Below are positions 55,086 to 64,000 of a stretch of DNA of 64,000 nt, one piece after another; the first letter of the stretch is position 1; each line of letters starts with the position of its first letter. The stretch lies in assembly GCA_029721435.1 (NCBI GenBank), contig CM056574.1, positions 70,227,501-70,291,500 on the forward strand, given 5' to 3'. A program made the position numbers and the translations under genes. The DNA comes from Gymnothorax reevesii. Lineage: Eukaryota > Chordata > Actinopteri > Anguilliformes > Muraenidae. The notes under the pieces were generated by a model. The model saw only the letters and a program-made list of their open reading frames with translations, was not told where the DNA came from and made no database searches.

Positions 55086-55199
55086 GAAACAGGAAGTTGG
55101 TTTAACTACACATTCATTGGAAGATCTGGCTGTAAATTCTCATGCTTGTGAATGGTCTCATCTCAAAGACACATACAAAAAAACTGTATAAAAACTGAA

Positions 55200-56252
55200 T
55201 TGAAAAACTGTATAAATATGGAATAAGAGGGACCGCATTAAAATGGATTAAAAAATTATTTAACAAATAGAACGCAATTTGTGCAGATGGGCAATAATAA
55301 ATCAAATTGCCTGGACATTACCTGTGGAATTCCTCAGGGCTCGGTCATAGGTCCTAAGCTGTTCATAATCTACATAAATGACATTGTTAAGGTATCCGAT
55401 ATCCTAAGATTAATTTTATTTGCTGACGACACGACTATTTTTTGCTCTGGTGCTGATCTCAACCAATTAGTCAAATTGGCTAATAATGAAATGTATAAAC
55501 TTCACACATGGTTTAATGTAAACAAACTATCATTAAATCTTACAAAGACCAAATTTATGATATTTGGGAAAAAAGGTCTAAAGGACGACATAGACTTAAA
55601 AGTAAATTGTATCAGCATTGACAGAGTAAACGTATATAAAGTCTTGGGAGTTATGATAGATAATCTCTTAAGCTGGAAACCGCATGTAAATTTAGTTCAA
55701 AGAAAGTTAGCTAAAAGTGTATGTATTCTTTGGAAACTGCAGAAATTATTAAACCTCAAGTTTCTTAAAATAATCTATTCAGCCCTCATAGCACCCCATC
55801 TACATTACTGCACTGAAGTATGGGGTCACACTTACAAAAATACAATAGAACCTTTATTTAAACTTCAAAAAAAGGCCCTTAGAATTATGTATTGCGTTCT
55901 GTATGGAACTCATACAAATTATTTGTTTATTAGGGCAAAGCTTCTTAAATTACAGGATATAGTAGAATTCAACTCCTTGCAACTTGTCTACTTGGGATAT
56001 AAAAATTGCTCGCCCAAAAATGTACAAAACCTATTTCTTCAGCGTGACTGCATGCAGCACAACAGAAGTAGGATGTTATTACAATCAAGCAAGGTCAGAA
56101 CGACACATAGGGAGCATCCCCTATCTGTGGCTGGAGTCAGGGCATGGAATATACTTGATGATAATATAAGGATGGCTGGAGAGCTGAAGGTTTTCAAATA
56201 TTTGTTGAAATGTGCATATCTGAGTAACTATAAACATGTTCAATCTTGTTAA
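55200..56252 (+). pseudogene. Non-LTR retrotransposon reverse transcriptase, C-terminal part
   Basis: The fragment starts at YGIRGTALKWIKKLF, shifts frame near 55265, then stays open from 55281 for 323 codons. It shows GIPQGSVIGPKLFIIYINDI and the catalytic FADD in LILFADDTTIF, the thumb (WFNVNKLSLNLTKTKFMIFG), and C-terminal motifs IYSALIAPHLHYCTEVWGHT, KLQKKALRIMYC and VAGVRAWNILDD. The upstream endonuclease is missing, and at about 55090 the sequence abuts the truncated DIRS. The clade is uncertain (CR1/Jockey-like group, different from the LINE at 12045). Two overlapping possibilities remain: a 5'-truncated LINE insertion, or a rearrangement that removed the 5' halves of both elements. 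Confidence 0.85.
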
Positions 56253-57448
56253 TTGTATCCTGTCACTGGACGCTTCAGACTAACTGTCCGAATTGACAGT
56301 CCTGGACATCGAGGATGTAGAGGATGTCTATATAACTGGATTCATGATAGTGGGTCTGCTATCATTGGGGTCTGGACTGCATTTGATTGACCTAAGGATA
56401 AAGAAAATCTGGAATGGCATGGCCACCTTTGTCAGAAAGCTCAATAAAATTGGGCTTGGCGTTAAGTAAGGCAACGATGGACTGGACAAACTGCGAGAAG
56501 TCATTACATCGGATAAGGGAAGGGTGAACCCAGGTGATGAAAATGAGGACTGATCAAGAGATCCAAGCATAGATCCGGTATCATTGCTTCCTCTCATCAA
56601 CTCCAAATTAGCTGGAACAAATCAAATGATCAAGAATGGGGTTTCGGGATAATGTTGCTTTGGATCAAGAGTGGCACTTGAATCTAAGTTATATGAACAC
56701 ACACTTAATCTGAAATTATAATTCTTATGATATTCATAAATTTCATGATCTTACTTTCTGACGTTAAAACGTAGCGTACATGGACATTAACTCTGCTGTG
56801 ATTTATAATCCTTATGACATTTTAACCATAACCAAACTGTTTTTTCTGGAAGCTGGGGGCGGGACTCTGATAAGCGATTTCGCTTCCCCCGCGACCCTTT
56901 CGGTCATGATACATGTTGTGTCGTGTTGAAATTGTCATGAATAGATTTACAATCATGCCGAAATTAAAAAAAAAAAAAAACAACTATACACTTTTTAATG
57001 GGTCATTTTGTGATAGTGTAGCAATATACATGTATGTTGCATACAACATATTTTGCACTTATGCCTCAGATCTTTCCGCTGATATTGGTACCAGTTACAC
57101 CTCATTAGGTTTCAGGCATGACTGCACAGAGGACAATTAAGGGATTTAAGTAAAATCTGACATATGCCAACTGACCAGGGCTGGATATGAAATTGACCTT
57201 GCATGTCATAATGGGTTGCATAGTCATTTGAACTTAAAAACAGGCATATGAATCTTGCCTGTGCATTGGTCCTAATGACCTGGCACTGCCAAGCATGGTG
57301 CGTCCACAGTTTACACCCAGGCAAAGTTCCTTCTTGGTCACTGAATATCATAGGACACGGAACAGTCATGGGTTTCATCTAACAAGGTGAAAACTGGTAT
57401 CAAAAGAAGCAGAAAGAGCTGCTGAACTTACATGAAAAAAGATGTATA
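56253..57448. other. No recognisable gene
   Basis: About 1.2 kb after the LINE frame. The first part is probably LINE 3' UTR; the rest shows no signature I can name. Confidence 0.4.
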
Positions 57449-57720
57449 CATTGCTACAGAATATAACAAGTGGTGCCAGGCACAACAAACCCCGCCCCTC
57501 GCACATACTTTGGCCTACTTTTCCGAAATTCAGTAGGCATCTATTCTGGGTCAGTGGCAACCCCTAAACCCAATTTGGGTTGAATCTGGCCATTAGATTT
57601 GCTGCTAGAGTGTTAACAAACAAACAAACAAACAAACAAACAAACACACTGAACTAAAAACAATACCCCTTGCCCTCTCCCTTCAGGCAGGGTGGGGTAG
57701 TAATTGGACATTTAAAAAGG
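57449..57720. repeat. Dispersed repeat, copy 1, with (CAAA)n
   Basis: Shares AAGTGGTGCCAGGCACAACA, TATTCTGGGTCAGTGGCAA and GCTAGAGTGTTAACAAAC with 61733-61950. A (CAAA)n tract sits at about 57614-57646. The last part, ACAATACCCCTTGCC with TTCAGGCAGGGTGGGG, is also shared. No coding capacity is visible. Confidence 0.75.
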
Positions 57721-58752
57721 GTATAATTATTATTTTTTTTTGACTCACTCTGTGTAAGCTGATATGAGCTCCGGTGCGGCTAGGCGGCTCCATAGCACCC
57801 TCTAGCCACAGCAATGTTGACATAAAAATGCTAGGACGTTCATTAAATTTGATTGGATCATTAAATTCATCATCCAGGATTTTTAAGAGTTTAAAAGGCC
57901 AGAATTCCTCCACTGCAATGCCAAAGACTCATTTCCAGTTATTTCAAAAGTTTGATTACAGTTATTGCCATCAAGGAAGGTTTAGGGGGCAATTATTGTA
58001 TTTCACAAGGGTGATATAGGTTTTAAATAACTCATTACTGTCAATAAATAAAATAATCATTAAAAAGTTGCATTTTATGTTTACTCACATTTTTTCTTTT
58101 TTGATGTTATTTTGAAATTAGTTGTATGATCTGAAACATGTAATTATGACAAATAGAAATTTGGAGGGAGTAAATATTTTTTTCTGGGCACTATATACAC
58201 ATACACAAACAGATTCCATGCTTTAGTAGGTTGTGATTTTTTTTTTTTTCCGCAAAGCACTTAATTTCTGCTGAGAAAACTAATATATAAAGATGTACTT
58301 TTATTATTATTATTTCAGGGTTGACCAACTCAGTTTCATGAGATTCACTACCCTGCAGATTTTAATTTCAATCTGACTTTGGTAAACTGGACTCAACTCA
58401 GCTGCTGCACAATGTGTATCTCTAGCTGTTGAGTTAGGTGTACTTTCATGGGTGGGAGCAAAAATGGATGCAATAGTAAATTGGTAGCCCTGTTCTAACT
58501 GCAGACTTGCTTCATCACGATTCCCAAGAACCACATATTTGAAGAACGTTACACTATGAAACTTTAAAATGGAGGTTTGTTCCTTAAAAATAATATGAAT
58601 TGTATTTTCTTGATAATATTTCGGTTGCAGCTTACTTTTATCACCAAATACTCACAATCTTCAACTTTAATTCTTTTAGGAATTAACAGGATATCTTTAG
58701 CATGAGAATGCAGTGCTCCCCACTGTCAGTAATTAAAAAAACTATGGTTATG

Positions 58753-58835
58753 TGCAAACCCCAATTCCGATGAAGTAGGAACGTCGTGTAAAACATGGAT
58801 AAGAACAGAATACAATGGCGAAAAGGACGAATGAA
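58753..58835. repeat. Remnant Tc1-like terminal repeat
   Basis: GCAAACCCCAATTCCGATGA followed by GTAAAACATGGATAAGAACA and GAATACAATGG resembles one end of the Tc1-like elements at 10387 and 59848. The partner end is not visible. Confidence 0.5.
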
Positions 58836-59847
58836 TGAACGATCAATAGACAGTCAATAAGATGAGCAGAGAGAACGAAGGGGGGGCACAATTGTGGGAA
58901 GAGGAAGGAATGCACTGAGTGCCAACAGACCATTCTACATACAATTACTTGCTCAATTTAACACCTCTACAGGCATTAAACGCATACCAAGAATACTGGC
59001 AAAAACATTAAAATTCATCTTAACAGACCAAAGACTATACTTGAACAATAGCATGAACTGTATTACTTGTGATGAAACCTGTTGCACAGTCTGCCGCATT
59101 GTGACAGAATGAAATATATTCTACAGCTATTGGGACTGAGGCTCATTCTTGGAGCTTTTTGGAATATTTCTTATGATGTTCGTCAGTCAGAGACAGATTT
59201 TTTAAGTGGGGAAGATTTCTGTAAATATTTTTACTGATTTAACTATACTTCCCCTCAACTACAAGAAAATAGCATGTGCGATAGAGCAGTGGGTCGCATT
59301 CTTTTCTCATTGCAAAATTATGCATTTGCTTTCTTTCTGCAGACTCGTTGTCGACTGTAGGGGACGCCAGTCTCTGCTTCATATTATGGTTGTCTCCTGT
59401 GGCAGGCGCAAGTTCTGAGGAAGACGAGGTAAACCATTCATTCGCAATATTATTGTTTAAATATGCCGTTAGGAGGCAGTACGTTTCTTTTTTTTCATTT
59501 AGATAATAAAGCCGTGATCACGTTTGGAGCGCAATGCAAACATGAGACGGGATATCAATGAGGATATACATATTTATTATATTTAGATGCACACATATAT
59601 ATAGACACACACACACGCACACGATTGTGGGTCCCTAGCACCAAAGCACAAGTCTACGCGAGAAAAAAAACAAACTCCTGGAGAGTTTGCAAACCACTGT
59701 TCCAAAGGGATCAGCAGTGAAATAGCTTGTTTTGACCATAGTGGTTCACTACAGTTAAAATCATCAGGATACATGTTTACAGGAGTGTGCAGCGATAATT
59801 ATATTCTTAACAAAATGAAGATAAATCAGAAACCAAGTAATAAAGCA

Positions 59848-61318
59848 CAACCCCATTTCCAGAAAAGTTGAGACTGTGTGCAAAATGTAAGTAAAACAGA
59901 ATGCAATGATTTGAAAATCATATAAACCCCATATTTAAATGAAAATGGTGCAAAAACAACATAAAATGTTGAAACTGAGAAATTTTATTGTTTCCTGAAA
60001 AACTTCTGCTCAGTTTGAATTTGATGCCAGCAACACATTTCAAAAAAGTTGGGACAGGGGCTACAAAAGACTGGAAAAGTTTAATGATGCCAAAAAATAC
60101 ACCTCGTGGAACATCTCACTGCAAATAAGGTGAATTGGCAGCAGGTCCGTCACACGATTGGGCATAGTGTCTTTCAGACAATAAGAGTCTCAATGAAAGA
60201 CTGAATGGGCAAATAGTTCATCGATTTAAAATCATCTTCTTGATGTTAAATTGCAAAGAATTTTGGGACTTTAAGCTCTACAGTGCATAACATCAAAAGA
60301 TCCAGAGCATCCAGAGAAATCTCTGTACACAAGGGACAAGACCAAAAACCAATACTCAATGGCAATGATCTTCAGACCCTCAGGCAGCTCTGCCTTAAAA
60401 ACAGATGGAATTCTGAAGTGGAAATCACTGGATTGGCTCAGTAACACTTCTGTAAACCATTGTTAGTGAACACCATCTGTCGCTGTATCCACAAATGCAA
60501 GTTATAAGTCTGCCATGCAAATATTAAACCAAGATTCAGAAATACTATGGCCTTCGCTGGGCCCGAGCTTGTTTCAGATGGACTGAGGCAGAGTGGGAAA
60601 CTGTCCTGTGGTCTGATCAATTAAAAATGTGCAATTATTTTGGGCCATGTCTGCGCCATGTCCTCTGGGCTAAAGAGAAGCAGGACCATCCAGCTTGTTA
60701 TCAGTGCACTGTTCAAAAGCCAGCATCCATGATAGCATGAGGGTGCATTATTGCACTTGGCATAGGTAACTTGTGCATTTGAGAAGACACTATTAATGCT
60801 TAATAATATATGCAAGTTTTGGAGTTTCATGTACTGCCATCCAGAGATAAGACGGGGAAGGCCTTGCCCATTTCAGCAAAACAATGGCAAACACAACATT
60901 CTGCACGTATAACAACGACATGGCTCAGAGGTAAAAGAGTCTGGGTGCTAAACTTGCCTGTCTGCAGGCCAGACCTGTCACCCACTGATAATATTTGATG
61001 CATTATAAAATCATTCGGTTTCAAAACTATAGCAGTTGGTCACCTTAGTTCCCAAAAGCTTTCAGAGTATTGTTAATAGATGGTGCAAGACAGTAAACAC
61101 TGTCCCTGTTCCAACTTACTTGAAACATGTTGCGGTTGGAAAATTCAAAATGAGCACAAATTTTTCAAAAAATATAAATATTTCACAGTTTCAACATGGG
61201 AGAGGTTGTCTTTGCACCATTTTTAATTAAATATAGGGTTTAAATGATTTGCAAATCATTTCATGCCGTTTCTATTTACGTTTTGCACAGCGTCCCAATT
61301 TTTCCGGAAATGGGGTTG
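59848..61318 (+). mobile_element. Tc1-like relic 5
   Basis: This 1471-bp element has ends CAACCCCATTTCCAGAAAAG and, in reverse, CAACCCCATTTCCGGAAAAA, matched for about 100 bp including AATGATTTG(C/A)AAATCAT. The right flank is TA (61319-61320); the left flank has decayed to CA. Between about 60540 and 61160 a transposase is faintly readable (GPELVSDGLRQSG, ICEDTINA, RGRPCPFQQNNGKHNILHV) with many stops. It is homologous to the transposase at 10513-11682, whose QQDNAKSH corresponds to QQNNGKHN here, so the catalytic Asp is lost. Confidence 0.82.
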
Positions 61319-61359
61319 TATTTACTGTATTTCATGTTATATTGGATCATATAGATGAA

Positions 61360-61672
61360 AATAAGTTAGCATTGCTGCCTCACAGCAAGAAGGTCGTGGG
61401 TTCGAATCCGGCCTGGGGCCTTTCTGTGTGGAGTTCGCATGTTCTCCCCGTGTTCGCGTGGGTTTTCTCCTGGTACGCTGGTTTCCTCCCACAGTCCAAA
61501 GACATGCATATCAGGTTAACTGGACACACTAAATTGCCCATAGGTATGAGTGTGAAAGTGAATGGTCCGTGCGCTCTGCGATGGATTGGTAACCTGTTCA
61601 GGGTGGGTCCCTGCCTTGCCCGTAGTCAGCCCGTGACCCTAGTGAGGAATAAGCAGGTATAGAAGATGAATG
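61360..61672 (+). repeat. tRNA-derived SINE, best copy
   Basis: The head reads GCTGCCTCACAGCAAGAAGG then GGGTTCGAATCC, a pol III B box. The body has CGCATGTTCTCCCCGTGTT, TTTCCTCCCACAGTCCAAAG, GGATTGGTAACCTGTTCAGG and GAGGAATAAGCAGGTATAG, and the tail is GAATGAATGAATGAATAG. It is 5'-truncated, because the A-box half of the head is not visible. Same family as 26727-27058 and 21745-22140. Confidence 0.8.
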
Positions 61673-61732
61673 AATGAATGAATAGATGAAAATAAGTTAA
61701 CAAATAACAATATATAGAAAAAACTGAAGTAT

Positions 61733-61950
61733 CAAGTGGTGCCAGGCACAACAAACCCTGCCCCTCGCCCAAACTTTCACCTTGTTGAACGAAATTCAAT
61801 AGGGATCTATTCTGGGTCAGTGGCAATCAATTTACCGAATTTGGGGTGAATCTGGCGATTAGTTTTGCCGCTAGAGTGTTAACAAACACAAACAAACCAA
61901 ACCGCAAACAATACCCCTTCCCTCACCCTTCGGGTGGGGCAGGTAATTAT
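61733..61950. repeat. Dispersed repeat, copy 2
   Basis: Same orientation and order of blocks as 57449-57720, from AAGTGGTGCCAGGCACAACA to CACCCTTCGGGTGGGGCAGG. It follows the SINE tail by about 55 bp. Confidence 0.75.
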
Positions 61951-63885
61951 GATTCATGGGTCCAAAGGACTTACTGCTGGTGTGCAATCTTTGAATTTCA
62001 AGACAAATCAGAGTCTTTTTTTGATGTTGCCAGCTCTTGGCAGCAAAACTACCAATCTGGCCATTTATACCCAGGTGTCTAGAAATTGTAGATACTTTCA
62101 TCTTCACTTCTGGCACCACTGATATCATCACAGATTTGTTGTGTTTTCAACCGCCATTTTTTGATTTAAACTGGTCATACAAAGATAACGAACATCAGAG
62201 GCGCTACCATTTTGCACCACTGTTGCCACTAGTTTTCAGCAAACTGGTCGTTTTGAAATTTCTGGGATCTCAGTGTTATGGCAGCATTTAATGTCTTCAG
62301 CATCAGGTGAGGCCACAATGCAGCTATGAAAAATCTCAGAGCTCCTCCCACCGTGCCATTGTGCTTAACACACACTGCTCAAAGCTCATTTCACCTCATA
62401 TACAGGAACAACTGACCATCACAGGTAATTTTGCAGGAAACTGTTGCCACAATCCAGTTTAAACAAATTATTTAGCATCAATTATCATGGAATGAGCCTT
62501 CTAACACTATTCAAGAGTAAAACAAATAGACAAAAAAAATCAAATTTGCGACACCTTTCAATTGTTGTATAAAATTGATGTTTTCAGTGTTTTGGTTTAT
62601 TACCCGTATTTTTACCTCAATATACGCATGGGAATGATTTTTTTTTTTGTTCTCATTGCACAGAATTGCATTCTTCAATACATTTTCCAGAAAAAAAGTT
62701 GTGAAGTAGTAGTACATTAGGACCCCTTTCAGACAAGAGATGATGTATTATCATCATTGCACACTACTGTATGTGCAGTATATTCATCAGCACCAACTCT
62801 CGTCAAGACTAGATCATTACAGGACCTTCAAGTGATCCAAACCAGGGAGGATGATCTGACTCAGTCAGTCAGTAAAGACAGAATCGTTAGGTCAGCTTAG
62901 CTTTAAATAAGTACGTGGTGGCAGGAAGCAAGACAGTAAATCGTCGCAGATTAAATCACTGGCTGGTTCCCTGCTGCTTTGAAATACCAGTCGCAGTACA
63001 ATGGTTTTGCATCTACAAAATTTAAGACTCTCCACTTCATATGTAGCTGCACAATGTCAGTAAATTATAAACCAGTGGCAGGAGTCTCTATCAGCTGCAC
63101 TTTGCTTGCAAGGTGCAGCATTTGTTATGGAAATGCAGCACAAATTCAAATGCTGAAATTTAAGAAAATATTCAGTCTTTCCGCTAACATCAGTTACTTT
63201 ACCAACCACAATGCATGTCCAGGTATAAAGTGGTACATTCAAGATCCAGTACAGGAGAGCAGACAATTCCTCAGCATGAAACAAAGCTTTATTAAAGACT
63301 GTAAAAATACATTACACAGAAAATAAAATATACATTCATCGGCATTGACTTAAGATTGTTGCTACTGCTGACCTCAGAGACTGATTTTGGGCACTTCTCC
63401 AGGAGTAAGGAGTGAGAACCAAGGCATTTTAGTTCTCTCCAGGACCAAAGTCCAAACCAAGATATCGGCAATTTCCAGACACCAAAACCCGTCTGAAGAC
63501 ACTGGGCAGAACCTCAAGCTCTGGGTAATTCAATGTCCAAGTTCTACAGATACGGGCCAAAAAAAAAAAAAAACGACATATGAACGCACACATTTTCAAG
63601 TTTTAACCATGGGTGAATGAAAACAAAATCAAAACGGTCACTGTCACCTGCAACTTGGAACCCCCCCCTCAGTGCATCTTTGGCATCTGCTGCAAGTTTT
63701 GGAACTGTTCGAGTGAGAGGTTTTATTGCCGGGATTACTCAACCATGTTCAACACCATATACCGCATGAAGGAAAAAAAAAAAAAACACCCTGTGCGTCG
63801 CATCCCTCTTTCCATATTCCAATATTGAATAATATTCTTTGTATTATTATTCATAAATTATGAGTAGACCAGTGTACCCCTATGT
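61951..63885. other. No recognisable gene
   Basis: About 1.9 kb with short frames only and no repeat boundary that I can define. Confidence 0.45.
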
Positions 63886-64000
63886 CAGGGCTATTAAACC
63901 ATGTCCAGAAAGGGCTGGAGTGGGTGCAAGCTTTCATTCCAACCAAGCAGTCACACACCTGACTCCACTAATCAACCCCAACAGTCTTTGCTAATGAGCC
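63886..64000. mobile_element. hAT-type MITE, cut by window edge
   Basis: Starts CAGGGCTATTAAACCATGTC and continues with TTTCATTCCAACCAAGCAG and CACACCTGACTCCACTAAT, the pattern of common fish hAT MITEs and similar to 15597-15789. The other end lies outside the window. Confidence 0.65.

Larger units (their letters stand above)
46227..55090 (-). mobile_element. DIRS-like element, 5'-truncated and interrupted by gypsy B2
   Basis: Reverse transcriptase and RNase H (53411-55085) and the tyrosine recombinase (46508-47374) lie on the minus strand in the usual DIRS order. They are separated only by the 6-kb gypsy B2. Removing B2 together with one copy of its GGTA duplication rejoins the coding sequence. 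The gag region and the upstream terminal repeat are absent: at about 55090 the sequence passes straight into unrelated LINE sequence. A terminal palindromic repeat unit is kept at 46227-46498. Confidence 0.88.

Noticed and set aside
61384..61420. tRNA gene
   Set aside because: Only a B box and partial head are present, joined to a SINE body; no cloverleaf can be formed.

Overview
This window looks like nuclear DNA of a vertebrate, most likely a ray-finned fish or another early-branching aquatic vertebrate. It holds one convincing host coding exon, the first coding exon of a kinase suppressor of Ras (KSR) gene, on the minus strand at 37177-37389. The exon ends at a clean GT splice donor. I could not find a second KSR exon, so positions 1-37176 probably lie in or near KSR intron 1. 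Positions 37390-64000 lie upstream of its start codon. No bacterial features are present. The clade call rests on the mix of mobile elements: Gmr1-like Ty3/gypsy, DIRS, several DD34E Tc1 families, CR1-like LINEs, a Penelope-like fragment, hAT MITEs and a tRNA-derived SINE.

Layout from left to right. 1-4801: two copies, in opposite orientation, of one Gmr1-like gypsy family (family A). 4978-6188: a palindromic non-autonomous element. About 6790-20950: a composite inverted-repeat structure whose arms are ~140-bp tandem repeats. It holds a Tc1 copy (7362-8911) and an 8.7-kb insertion (9393-18110), and that insertion holds a second Tc1 (10387-11985) and a CR1-like LINE split by a hAT-like element (14305-17390). 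21745-22140: a SINE relic. 23871-24065: a Penelope-like fragment with a perfect 15-bp target duplication. About 26298-30515: an element with very long inverted repeats, with a SINE in one arm and a Tc1 in the other. 33445-35069: a fourth, nearly intact Tc1. 37177-37389: KSR exon. 39321-45922 and 47379-53406: two full-length family B gypsy copies, each with LTRs and a 4-bp target duplication. The second sits inside a DIRS element (46227-47378 plus 53411-55090). 55200-56252: a LINE reverse-transcriptase fragment. 57449-64000: smaller repeats, including another Tc1-like relic, a SINE and a hAT MITE cut by the window edge.

Most coding sequence therefore belongs to transposable elements at different stages of decay. 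The least decayed are the 874-codon integrase/reverse transcriptase/RNase H frame of gypsy B2 (LTRs about 98% identical by hand count) and the Tc1 at 33445, with one visible stop codon. Both gypsy families place integrase before reverse transcriptase, the order known for Gmr1 elements, and their Gag has a SCAN-like region. Their LTRs carry recognisable host-factor motifs: canonical heat-shock elements in family A and perfect CTCF consensus matches in family B. These, the nested architecture and the KSR exon are the points most worth following up.
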